Shown piece after piece: positions 9,568 to 22,560 of a stretch of 64,000 nucleotides of DNA (within the stretch, counting starts at the first letter, position 1; every line of letters starts with the position of its first letter). Both the position numbers and the translations under genes were made by a program. A model generated the notes under the pieces. That model had not been told where the DNA came from. It made no database searches and saw nothing but the letters and a program-made list of their open reading frames with translations. Source of the stretch: Mantis religiosa (Eukaryota > Arthropoda > Insecta > Mantodea > Mantidae); contig CM060952.1 of NCBI GenBank assembly GCA_030765055.1, positions 83,283,630 to 83,347,629 on the forward strand, given 5' to 3'.

Positions 9568-12500
9568 CTATAGAGCGCAACTGTCAATTATGAACAACTT
9601 TCATTTGTTTTTATTAAAATGTCAAAACCGCCTGTTTTCTTTATGGAAAACTAATATTAGTATGTTTCTTGGACTATGAAGGCGGTAAGTGGTGACCATT
9701 AGCCACAGACCACCTTATGTTTGTAATGAGGCTCTGTGATGCATATAAACTTCACGTATACTATATAGGCTGAGTGGAATTACCTGTCACAACCAACAAC
9801 CCATCACCTTTCTGTGGTTACTCCTCTGTGGTTTTCGAGCCACAGTGACGTACATACATTCATTCTTCATTGCCGCAAATAGATGCAACAGCGAACAAAT
9901 ACTTTATCGACTATTACCTCGCCAAAAACTTCCCATCTGGAACATTCACACGATTTTCTCTACTCACTCTTTTGTTACAAAAGCTTACTACTCTGTCTAC
10001 TACATGTTAATCGACTGAAATGTTTTTAGAAACGTTTATATTGCGCATTTTCTTGAGGCTATCTAAACACAAAATGCTTATATCAAATCTATAAGTATAC
10101 TTAAAATTTCATTCTATTTCTTGGTCAAGAAGAAAAATAATAACTTGCAATCCGTAAAAAGTTTAAGTAATTTAAATTCTATGTTACAACAAGTAATATC
10201 TCGGAAATAATGACTTTCCACTTCAAAAAAAATGTGTCAGATATTCGTACCATTTAACAAGGTGCGTATTCCTCTTGAACTTTTTCTTTCCTTGATTTTA
10301 GTAAACATTTTTAAAAAATATTTATTTACGATGTCCATTTTTCTTGCAGATACACGTAGATTGCTCTGGTTCAAACCCAGGGAATTGTATGAGGGATTTA
10401 TGGAGTAAAAAATTATGCCAGGAGAGATTTTCTTCGGGTTCTCCGATTTCCCGCGCAATTTATTCCGCCCAAATGCTTCATCGTGACATTTCTTTGATCC
10501 ATTTCACCAATGTTTGATACCATCTTCTTTCTTACTTCGGGCTGATCAACGATACGAGCAGTAAGTAGATCAAGAAGATTTGTGGACCACAAAAGAACCT
10601 CAAATCTGATAGAGAAGTTCCTGAATAAAATTAAGCGGTTTTTCTTTCCTGCTAGATATGTAACGGGATGCATTTATAAATATCGTTTCTTTAGATTATC
10701 GCCCAAATTAATATTTAATGAGAGATACGGTAACCATATCACCCAGGCAGTCCACAGGAAGGTCTTTCAACGTCCATAACCAAAACGAATTCTTCTCTAA
10801 ATCTAAGAAGTTTTTGTTGGTTTCTCTTGCTTTTGAGGTTAGGTATGTTCTTACGTATTGTGTTTTTAATAACCAGCCACGATGGTAATTATTTACAGAA
10901 TTTAATTGATTACTATTGTATTTTATTTGCAAAATATCAAAATTACATTTTAGTATTCATTTTCTCAGTCTAATGCTACTTAGCTTCAAAATTATTTGAT
11001 CAGAAGAATTTCTTGTATAATAAATGAAAAGGAAAATTACATCTACATTACCTTCTGTAGAGGTACAATGCATAAACTGGTGTTTTAATATGACTGATTT
11101 CTATTTAAGGCTCCTTATATACTTATGCTTTAAAACCTCGAATCACGTTTTAATAAATTCCGTTCATCTAATCACCTCCCTTGTTATATATACTAACGAT
11201 CTTGCAAAAAGGCAATAAAACCGAAATCATGATATAATATTGATAATTGTTGATGATGAGATTTTGTATGAAAATTTGGGAGATAACTCACAAGGTGCTA
11301 TGCCGCGTTACCAAATTTCAAATGAAACACAAAAATAAAGCCTTTTATAGGGATCACTATATAAGAACAAACAATTTGTTCCAAAAGTAAAGTCATTTCA
11401 ACAGTTTTGGTAGTGGTGTGAAATATGTTAATAAAAGAGATATGTAAAAATTAAGTAAATTCCAAATAATATGTCTTATAATTAAAATAATGTTTTAAGG
11501 TTGTAATAAAGCAAGACTGTTGCAAGTGCTGTTCCATCATTGACTTATAGATGTAAGAGTTGAGTGCTGATTATATCACAGTCATTGGAGGAGAGTTGGA
11601 TCTTCAGAGTCTAAAATAATAACTGAATACTTAAGAAAATGAAATGGTCATTTAAACGTAATAGATAAATATCGAACACCACATACAATACAATCAATAG
11701 TTCGAAAGGTTTTAGCAAAGCGCGAATCAGTTTTCTTGAAGACTAGGAGTTTATCTCACGGTGATAATAATGATGATACTGGCGATTTGGTTTTAAACTC
11801 TGTGTGAAAAATTGTGTTTCTCTGCATACTGTTTGAAATATTTCCATATTTGACAAATGAGCTGCCATTTGCTACAGTGATGAATTAAGAGACTTTTTCT
11901 GAGGGTATGCGTGTGAGAAAAGACAACACCAGTTAAGTTGACTGATAAATATTTTGGAGACTAATAAAATAGTTAGTTGAAGTGAATTGCCGTCTGCTTC
12001 ATGAACCTCCTCATTATACGTTTTACACGTCATCTGAAATACGAGGTTTGCTCTGTGACTTTTTAAATTCTAATATTTTCTTTGCTCGTTCTGTCATACA
12101 CGTGTATTTGCAAGTACTTGTCATTTCTGGACCTCTCGAGGGGTTGCTTATGATTAAATAGTCTTCAACTTCTGACTTAGTATAATTATTGTTGAACTTG
12201 TTAGCAAATGCTTCTTCCTTCATAACAGTTGACGCTACGATATTTAGGAAACTGAAATGTTGGCTTTCATTTAACCAGCAACCCAAGAAATTTTAAAATG
12301 TATAAAGACACCTAAATGCCACACATTTGTAGTTCCTAACAGTGGCTGGGGTATTTAGCAACACAAAGTTTAAAGTAAAGCTTATGAAAGTACATGAAAA
12401 TGTATGTAACTTTATTGTATAGTTTTAAGACCCCACAATATACGCTTGTCATGTGTTTCATATAACGTAGCGCTACCTACAAATAGCAAAGAACAATGTA

Positions 12501-15500
12501 GATGGATAAAATACTCCGATCATTTTGCTGTTATGTATAACAATATTATGTAGATAAGTATATATTGAAATGAGGGCATGTTCTCGACGACCTGCGTTTT
12601 TACTTCTGCTGTATTAAGGTGTCAGGTATATGGATGTATGATTTTTGTCAGTACAAAATGAGAACTTGACGCAGTTGAAGAGAATCCATAAGGTCTTGTC
12701 TCAACACTAGCCATCTCTTTAACTGCTAACAGAACCCTACGGTAAACATGAGATGGTATTTGAAAAACACGCAGTGTAAAATCTAAAAACTAAACAACTA
12801 TTTTGTATTGTTCTCACGAACTTACAGATAAGAAGACCTGTTTAACACTGCAGATAAGAACGTAACATATGAGCCCCCTTTACCATCTCGTTTTTCCTTG
12901 GGTAACACTGCTCACTTTAACAATTTCATTTTGGAAGATTACTTGATACACTTTTTAAATCGTATTTCTATGTCCTTTGGTTTTTCTGGTATCTTTGTAG
13001 TGTAAACGGAAACATGTATGTACATTTATAAATTGAGACAAGTATGTAATAACTATATTCAATATACAGTAGTATCACTGACTATTGTTGGTTTATGTCG
13101 AGAATATGCTGTTCTTTGTTGTATAATTAGTGTATATTTAGCAATATATCAAGCGAATTTTATACACCTTCCTGTAAGAGAAATTTTAAAAACACAAATA
13201 ACTTTGAAACATATGCATAATCATTTTTCACATTTGTGTCAAGCACAAAAGTACGTTGTGTTACTGTATTATTCGTTTTGTGTAGTAGTGAAATATTTAT
13301 AGTGTGTCAACAGTGCCATCTAGCATTAGTTTGGTTGGTGATTGACGTAGGGAAGCAACCAGCAAAGCCGTTTCAGTGGCAATCAGAGTTACACAATAAT
13401 TTTAAAATGATTACTAGCTGAAATACCTGGCATGGTATTTCAGGTGATTTGACGATTTACCTTTGCAACATTTAGCCATAGATTGTACTTTCCGACATCC
13501 TTGCATTGCAACTCACAATAATTCAGGTGCTTTCACAAGTGGCTTTGATTGTTTATTCAAATTCGTTGTTTAAATTCCATAATGTATAATTCTACACACT
13601 CATCAAAATAATCTATCCAGAATACATAATTTGAGGACGTGGACAAAAAGGGATTTAGTATAAATAGAGATTTCTCTCAAATATTCATTAAAATTTTGGT
13701 TTAAATATGTCAACTAGCTTTAAAGAAAAGTGAAACTGACGTATGAAAGAAAACCATTGCGAGAAATTGAGTAGAAAGGAGTGTTTACAATTTGCAATTT
13801 AAGTACCCAAATTCATCAATTATACATATAAGAACAGACCATACAGAACTGAAGAGTTCTATTTGCATCATGTAGGAAAGGAAAATTTGAATTTCTGAAG
13901 CGCCTTGGCCCCCATTCTCTTTAAGACAGTTCCACAAATTAAACAAATACCAAAGCTACTCATAAAAGCAAAGTAAACCTGAGATAATGATATAAACATC
14001 TATGACACAGGAAATTCTAAAACGCCACACTTTCATATAGATAAGCCTGTGAAAAAGAAATGGCGTTAAAGATACAAATTCTGTGATGTTGGCACCATTT
14101 AGTAGACGAAACAACAATGGAAGTGCGGAATAAAGTGTTAACAAATAATAAGAGCGAGCAGTCATGAACTTAATCTTTTGGAAATAGGTTTAAGAATATT
14201 TAGAACGGAGATTATTAAGCATATAGGATGTTCGGAAATGTTTCGTAAAATATTCAACAAATACCCGAATGTGAGACATTTGTGAACGCACTGGGAATTT
14301 AACACCATCTGCGCATTTATAATATTGACGGGTGATACATTTCTTACAATAATTCCCAATTTTATAAGGTGTACCCAGTGTCATATATACAAAATTTTAT
14401 GTCTATAAACGCTTCCGCTCTCGATATTTCAATCACCAACTAAGCAAGAACGTACATGTAATATATTACTGAAGTTTCTTGATAATGTACACTGTATGAG
14501 AATGTAGATGTATCGTATAAGTAAGCAATATTATTGGTTGTTAAATGTATTTTGATGTTATTGGAGGTTCTTCCATTGTTTATCAAGCTCACAATGAATT
14601 GATGTTTTTGTTTATGTTTATACAAATTTTTAGATGACCCTTTTCTACCCAAAAAATTGTATCCTACAGGGTTTACCACTCAATAAACCTATTGTTAGTA
14701 GAGTGGATAGAACAAGGCTGAATTTCATCATGTTTTGTAGGTCTGCATAATTAAAGAACTTAATGGAATTCTTGTATTTTAAATTGTTGGTAACGCATGC
14801 GCTGATCCAATATTTTAGTAATACTTGGTAAGAAATTAATTGGTAATGGGAGTGCTCCTGCCTTCATGATTAACCCTGTGTAAATTTGAATGAAGAGTGT
14901 AGACTTGATTGGTATTTGAGTCTCAGGTTAATGAAGTATACGAACTCGTATGATTATTAAATAAAATATATTGCAATGATATTGAATGGAATGTTATACG
15001 TAAAGCAAACTTCATCATACATATTTTCTGTAATATTTCGTTTTGTGTTAAAATGGATGTGTTTAAATGAACTTCTTTTTGATGTTGCTCTATAGTATCG
15101 GGAGATTTAGAAAACAAAGGACTATTTGCAGTTAAAAACGAATTTCCTCTCTTAGTTACTGTAGCCAACATTGTGATGATGTAAAATGTTAGCATTCTTT
15201 GTAGATTTTATTTTTTTTGTTATTTTATTTCCGACCTCCAGTCATTAATGACTAATTACCCACAAGGTTTTTAAATTTCTTGCTTGATTTGATGAATAAG
15301 TAACGTCGTTTGTCTGTGTACCTTGTATTGGACGGTGAATGAACGAAAAGTCTGAAATAGATCTTCTTGAATAGAAGTAAATACACTGCATCAAAACCAC
15401 AGTATTGGGACTACTTAAAAAGTTGATGAAGCATTTACGCCTCGTGTTCACAGTAATTTATAAATGTAAACCTACTATAGCACTATTTTGCCACTTTTGA

Positions 15501-17089
15501 GCACAACATGAGCTCAAAACAAGAATTCTTACCTCAATTATTAGGTAATAATCTCAGTTTCAATCAATGCAACCACAAAAGCATATGTAATTATTCCTAT
15601 AGTTTGATTCAGTACTTAGTTTTAAAAAATGAGAAATTTATTTGTTACGATTCTTTAATATTTGTTGTAAATATAGTTTTTTGCAACGATTAAGGTGCTT
15701 CGATGAACGTTTGTTGATTTAATTGGAGTGAAAGTGTTTAAAAATTCGAATCGATGTGATCTATCAGTACGAGTAGATCACTTAGATATTATCTAACAGA
15801 GATCACTCCAGTCCTAATTATGTCATCACCTGAGCTACATACTACAGCAAATATATTTTCATCTCTGAAAAAAGAGGTAAGTTACACTTTTGGCTTCTTA
15901 CTTGCGAGGAAATTTAAAAGAGCTCATAAGCGTTTATAATACTGGTAAAGGAGCTCCTAGGATAGTTCTGTCATTTGTTTGCTTTATTCTATAGTTTTGT
16001 TTATTCGCATCTTAAATTGAAAATACGAAATTTTCTTCCTTATTTGCTATTCTAAAGCATTAACATATTGTTAAAAAATGGAATCATTTTAAAGAGTCCC
16101 CTTTTGGAAATTGGAATAATGTTGTTTTCCAACTTTTATAAATAATTTACATCCAATTTCCATACTTTTTAGTTGGTTTTTCTGGTGCATGTATCATCGC
16201 TTAATTTTTCTTGGTCTAGTTAATGGAACGCAACTCCCCTGTTATGTACTAATTCTTGTGAAGGCAGACTGCATTACTCTCGTCACACGGAAGCTTAATG
16301 CTCATCTAGGCTCAGAGTGCCTTGTATATCTCTTCCCGTATAGGATGGCTTTTAAAGTGACGAAAATAAATAGAAGTCGCCATTTGTTTGTATACTTGGA
16401 ACCAATGCCTTATTATCGAAGATATCCAAGCACGGGAACCTGATAGGTTCTTAACATTATATCAGACCTACAAAACACGTCTCTCGAATTAATAATACCT
16501 TAACACGAAATGTTGTACTGACCTCATCCAGGTAAACCATAAAGCAATATTATTAGTGGACTGAGTGTTATTAGTTATTAGTTTACGTGAAGCACACTTA
16601 CCAAGAAACTTATGTGAGGAAGTGGTATAAAATTAATAATATATAGACAAAGACAGGTAGAAGTCCGAAAATACAGAAGGTGTTGTATGTGTAAGAGAAT
16701 GTGCTGTTGTATCATTAACATATGGTAATACGCTTAACGCTGTCGCTAATAACACAATGATAAAGTAGATAACTGTAATCCCATTGTGTAGCGATAGTTT
16801 GCTGACAGAAAGGTGCACGGGAGACCATTTTAGCACTTTTAAATTATGTCTTACTGTCACAAACTCAAGAGCTTCTCCGGAAACGGTTTGTTATTTTAAT
16901 GTTTAAAAAAGGTCATATTTGTAATTACAGAGCAAAAGAGATGCAAACAAACGCAAACTATAAAATTAGAAGAAACAATGTCTATTCAGGTAATTTGTTG
17001 TGTGAAAAATGTATTTAATAATCAGTGGTTACAAGAGGAGCGGTAGATATGAGTATAGCTCCATGGTTCAAAAATGTGATTTGTGGTGG
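9568..17089. other. Unassigned AT-rich stretch, no gene recognised
   Basis: About 7.5 kb with short overlapping open frames on both strands. I found no domain, no exon with convincing splice borders and no transposon terminus. It may be old repeat or plain intergenic DNA. Confidence 0.5.
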
Positions 17090-17290
17090 ACGAAGCGATG
17101 TCTAGGTTCCTCAGTTCCCCCTTCATTCATTCCACCAGCCACTCCATAACATCTTTTCTTTCATCCACTGCACTGCCATTTCATATTATCAACTTCTTCA
17201 CTCTTCTACCATCCTGAATATTCTCTCGGATCGAGAAGTTCTCTCCTCTGGACAAACGTCTTCTACACTTAAGCATTCCATTCGAGCAAG
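17090..17290 (-). mobile_element. tRNA-derived SINE, family C (diverged copy)
   Basis: The minus strand contains CTTCTCGATCCGAGAGAATA then TTCAGGATGG, matching the B box and body of the copy at 4370-4595. It ends with the same GAGTGGCTGGTGGAATGAA-type block. Boundaries are approximate. Confidence 0.55.
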
Positions 17291-20200
17291 GGGAAAAAAA
17301 TGTTTAACAGTACATATACTTAATTAAAGTCAGGCATAGCCTTAACACTTCTTGTTTAAAATGAGGAGAAAGGATATGCCTAATCGCAGATGTAAAATGG
17401 GAAATATATAGTATATGTTAATAGTATGCAAATTATAAATGAAATAAATGAAAATTGTGTTATATGTGGACATACTAGTACTAATTAGAATTACGAATAT
17501 TTTCAAGCATAACCCTAAATAAGTATTCTGTAAAATTATTAAACATACTAAGAGATTAAAAATAAAACTTTGAAGGCACTTCTACAGTAGAAAAGTATAC
17601 TGTATTAGTTAAAAGACGGCTTGAAGATCTTTTACTAATTGATTATAATCATTATAATTTCATTATAATAAAATATTTACAGGAAGTGGACATTAATGTG
17701 TGACTTTCGGTTAACTCATATTTTGAGCAGCAATAAATATCTTCGGAAACGAGACAGGTTGAATAAATTTTTAACATCCAGTACCACGTAAGTGCATAAG
17801 CACTATTTTTTTTTTATCACATATGTTCACAGCCAAATAATTAAGTTTCCACAGGCAGTTTTTAACAGTTATTTTCAGGTTACCGAACGGAATGGTTCAA
17901 GAGAAAACGAACCCCGTATTTGGGAGGTTGTAAGTTTTACCGGCCTCTCGGTGGAGTTCACAATTGGTAAATAGTAGGGGCACTCCCCTCTGCACTGTCA
18001 TGATTCCTTGAGTCGTTTGCCCTCTACCTCCTCTCTCCTCATCCTTACGGTAATGCCCCTTTTGCGGCTTAAGTACAATAAACCACAGTTTTAGGCGCCG
18101 AATCTCCTCCATAGTAATTCTAATCCTAATCCCCTGACTCATGGGAATTTCGCTAGCTTCATTACATGCCCAGAATTCCCTCTCCTCCAGTTTCATTTTT
18201 CATCAAACAGTTCACAATCACAAAACACAAAATATTGTGATATTTTTAAGATATTTATATTTATTTAGAATTCATATCCAACGTTGCTGCTTTGAATCCC
18301 TGAATCTAGCATTCTTAGATTTCGCTTTATCCTACATAGATATACATAGTTAAAGTCTAACCTAGTCCATTTTATTTCTCTTTTGCTCTGTATCAATAAA
18401 CACTAATTTCTTCACTTTAGGGAAAAACAAATGATGTAAAGTTTTGATGTCTTTCCTCTGTTGTTAATTCTGTAATTCAATGAAAAATATTACAGTAGGC
18501 AAGGTGTAGATTTTGTGTGTATAGCATAATATTTTCAATAATATATGTAACGAGAAAGGTTTATACAACTAATTAGAGCTTTAAGCGAGGGTAATGTTGA
18601 GCAAAGTATTACAGAGAACGCAGATCTTCCATTTTTAGAAGGTAAGGAATGAATTTGTGGTATATATTTTGTGTGCTTGAATTTGGAGGTTTCGAGTTGG
18701 CTTAAATATGTGCCTTAAACACGATGTATTGTTCCACGAGAACGTTTTTGGAGGGAATGGTTTGATAGAGCTGGTTATTGATAAGCAATATTGAGCACAG
18801 AGTGATTTATGGTGAGAAAAATGTGGTTTCTGTGTGTGTGTATTTATAAAATGAAGCTAGGTATTTTAAGGGCCTCGATTTCGTGTTGTGTAATGGTAAA
18901 TGCAGAGCTTTGTATTTTACAAACTACAGAGAACTCGGGGCAGCAAGCTGCAGGATACCGTTTTTGTTAGTATTGCAGACAAATATGTTCACAACTAGTG
19001 GTTAGTAGTTTCCTGTCTAGATAGTGTCCCTTTATTTCATATTCATTGTGAACAAATGCTGCACGGAATTAAAGAACATTCTGGTTATGGACTTCCAGAT
19101 GAAAAAATTATAAACAAAGTTCAATTCATTTTCTCCACAGCATATTTAGAATCAGTTTTTGTACAAATTTTCTGATTAAAAGATTTCTTCTCTAATATGT
19201 TGGCCTTTTTTTAAAAGTAAAACTCAAGGCTATTTTGCTGCCTTTAATTTTCATCGTAATAGTCTTGACCATTCTAAAGTAAGGGTCAAGCTATGTTGCG
19301 ATTATTTTATTGTTTCTTCATAGTGCTTTATTCTGTTCTTTTAATATTGCTGTTTCTAAAACAGTTTATTTTTCCTGTAAATACGTATTTACATTTCTTC
19401 CTTGGGTTTACCATGATGTAATTAACATGCTTGATCAGTAAAGATATTTGTACGGCTAACCTCGAATTCTCTGTAGTTTAGTTTAATATTGTTGTTCAGA
19501 TTTTTTTAATGCTTGAGATGGTTTGTGTACGATTTCAGCTCAGGAAACTGTAAATTGTTGCTTTTGATGAGAAAGACTTGAGAATGTAATATTGTGGGAT
19601 ATGAAGGATATTTTTTCTGAAAGTAAAGTAGAATTGTAAGTCTATAAATTGCTTGCATAGATTATGCTTACGCTTGCAGATTACTGAGGAGTATTACATA
19701 GTACAGGGCACTTAATATGCAGGTATCAGTGATAAGCTTTGTGACAAACAAGAAACAAACTGAATCACATGTTTTGGAAGAAATGTTTTAATATATTTTT
19801 ACCAGAATGCTTCCTTGTTCGTTTAAATCAACATTTTCGCAATTTTTTCTTTCGTTTTCACTTTGGTTGCTGTAATTTTGGGTAGCGAGGAACTGTTCAC
19901 ATAAATGTATGAATGTTAGGTTATGTTTGCATTTATCAATTCGTTCTGATTGCAAAATACTAATTTATGAAATTTCTTAACTTAAAATGCCTCCCAAAGT
20001 GGTTTAAACTATTAGCTTGAAAATGGTATAAAATTCTTATAATTAATGTGAAATTGTGTGTGTTCATTAATTTTATTCTCTGAAATTCAACTTAAAAATT
20101 GAACCAAAAAGATTATTAAATATAAAATTACATATTTGAGAGGTACGATTATCGAATATAGCAGAAATGTGATGTCATACCATAGGTGTTACTAGATACC

Positions 20201-20577
20201 TCCGATTAACTCACAATTATAAAAAAGAGTACAGTTCAATTGCTTGGTTGAAACGTCTCTTAGCTATTGAAATTATACGTGCCGGAAATATAAATTGTCG
20301 TCATAAATTCTTGGTGTGAGATTAATATATGTTCGTATTTAGTTTCTACACTCATAAACTATGATAATAGAGCTATAGACCTATATCGTCGCTGTCCTTA
20401 GTTAAAGAGAGATGTAAACAAAGCGGGAACATGCATTACTCCGCCGGCGACTGTGATTGGCAAACATATGCGCTGTCAACGAACTTACATGCAAAGTTTT
20501 GCTTTGACATTTTGAATGTTTTGAGTAGCTTATGCGATAGATATTTACATTAATATTAACGATGTATATACCGTGTA
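17291..20577. other. Unassigned stretch
   Basis: AT-rich. A minus-strand frame at 17897-18196 has ordinary-looking amino acid composition but no recognisable motif. A short segment near 20390-20480 partly matches, in inverted orientation, a segment near 23220-23310 (shared GTCCTTAGTT and ATGTAAA blocks). That suggests an unclassified small repeat. Confidence 0.4.
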
Positions 20578-20949
20578 ATATATTTTTCCTCAGGGCGCCG
20601 GGGTAGCGCGGTGGTTTCGTTCGAGGCTCCCGTTCTAAGGGTCCCGAGTTCGATTCCCGGCTCTGGGGTTGGCGATTTTAAGTCGGCCCTATCCACGCCT
20701 TCACCTCTGTCTAGCACACGTGAAGTATCCCCTATGCCCAACGTGGTTCGGAGTCCACGGTAAAAACTGTAGGTCCTCTCACCTCACCGCCATCTTCACT
20801 ATCACCCTATCATCGGAGGTAATGGACACCGCCCTCTGGGTGCCTCCACCTGAGAAATGGGTCCGGTCATCACTTGGTGGGGTGAGGTTACCCCGAAGGC
20901 CAAGGTTGCCATGTGGGGAGTGTTAGTAACTAACTATATATTTTTCCTC
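20578..20949 (+). mobile_element. Full-length tRNA-derived SINE (family D) with 14-bp target duplication
   Basis: ATATATTTTTCCTC occurs at 20578-20591 and again, without change, at 20936-20949. Between them is a GC-rich unit of about 344 bp. It starts GGGCGCCGGGGTAGCGCGG (A box) and has CGAGTTCGATTCCCGGC (B box) about 50 bases in. It ends TTAGTAACTAACT with no poly(A). The perfect duplication and clean boxes indicate a fairly recent insertion. Confidence 0.85.
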
Positions 20950-21527
20950 TGTACGCTAAAAGTGACTAAATACTTCCAACAATAACTCAAATATTAGATT
21001 TCTTCACATAACCTCATCTATAGATTAAAAATTAAGGCATGGGTCTTTCTGCGGAATAACAGTGCTAATTAACTGAGTGTAGCCTCTTTGCCAATGACTT
21101 GAAACTTCTACTGGCATGCAACTAAACAAAACAAAACATTATACGTACCTAATTGTAATCTGGCAACGACGTATTCCTTAAACGACTTCCATTTCCGAAT
21201 TTTTCATTGACATTTCCTTCGCCATAACAATACATCTTCACACTCAAAATTATATTTTCTCTGTTCCTGTTCCCAAATTCAAAACCTACACCGCGAAGTA
21301 TTATGTGTAAGCTGGTTTTTAAGGCTCGGCTAATTTGGATCATTGTTTACTGCTTGAAGCGCGTTTGTAATTGTGGTGGCTTGTTTCGTATACTCGAAGC
21401 TATGAACCTTGCGGCGAATAGCAATTTTATCAAATTCATTATATTCGCCTTCCACAATTGGCTTCTTTCTTTTTCTATGTTTTTCTGGAGTGGAAACCTC
21501 ACAACCTCACTTCGAGGGTCTTTAATA

Positions 21528-22560
21528 CGAGGGCTGACAAGAAATAAACTTCCATTTGGAAATAAAAATTAAATAAGTTGAAATGTAAAAATTGTTTTAG
21601 TATACCTGAAAACTATAGCATTTATTTTAATCTTGCATTCTCATTCTTCGAACAAGTTCAAGCATTTGCCATACCTTTTAACTGGCTTTGAAATACCCCC
21701 TGCATAAAACTCTGCCGCTCGGGAACGTAGCCAACCCATCACGGCATGATAAAGCTCCTCGTCATTGGCAAAGCGCTGAGATGCAAGCCACTGTTTCATG
21801 TATGGGAACTAATGATAGTCACTGGGAGCCAAGTCCTCGCTGTAAGGAGGATGGTCAAGGCCTAAAGTTCATTTGTTCTTCGAGCAGTGTGAGGACCAGC
21901 ATTTTCAAGCACAAACACAACAGCAGATGTCTGAAGATTACGACGCTTGATTTGGATTGCCCTTCTTATTCTTTTCACATAAGGTTTCAGAATTGACAGT
22001 CGTGCCAAGTTCCATAAAATCAACGAGTAAGATGTCCTTGGCATCCCAAGAAACCGTGGTATTTCTTTTCAGGCACAGTTTATAGGCTTTCTTTGACTTG
22101 GTTGGAGAAGCGGTATGTCCCCATTGCATTGATTGTCATTTTGTCTTGACATTCACGTAAGCCACCCGAGTCTTATCGACAGTAACAATTCTGATCAAAA
22201 ATGCTTCTTCTTCAGTGTCATACCGAGAAAGAAAGTTGGCAGAACCCATTCTTTTGGTTTTGTGGTCGTCTGTCAGCCGTTTTGGTACCCAACTAGCACA
22301 AAACATGCGATAGCTAAGTGTTTGGCACTATTTCGGGCAAAAGACTACGACAAATTTCAGGAAGTTGATCGGAAAATTCATTTATAGGAACCGACGGTTC
22401 TCAGGAGTTCTTCCATCCATTTTGTTCACCAGGACATCTTTGGCAAGAGTAGGCTGACCACTCCTGTTTTCTTCGTGAATGCTTGTTCTTCAATTTTTAA
22501 ATACTCCTAACCGTTGACGGATACACCTTTGCTCATAATGTTAGGACTATATACTGCACA
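21528..22560 (-). pseudogene. Dead mariner-like transposase
   Basis: The left end CGAGGGCTGACAAG follows a TA dinucleotide (21526-21527). Minus-strand translation gives mariner blocks in order. RSGQPTLAKDVLVN is in the N-terminal region and RIVTVDKTRVAYVNV holds the first catalytic Asp. WGHTASPTKSKKAY is followed by the second catalytic block, which reads ENAGPHTA and so has Glu in place of Asp. PPYSEDLAPSDYH holds the third Asp and precedes the C-terminal tail. At least one in-frame stop (after SDYH) and several frameshifts are present. No right terminal repeat was found, so the right edge is approximate. Confidence 0.8.

Noticed and set aside
17897..18196. 99-codon minus-strand frame starting MKLEEREFWACNEASEI
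   Set aside because: Plausible composition but no motif, no splice context and no second copy seen.
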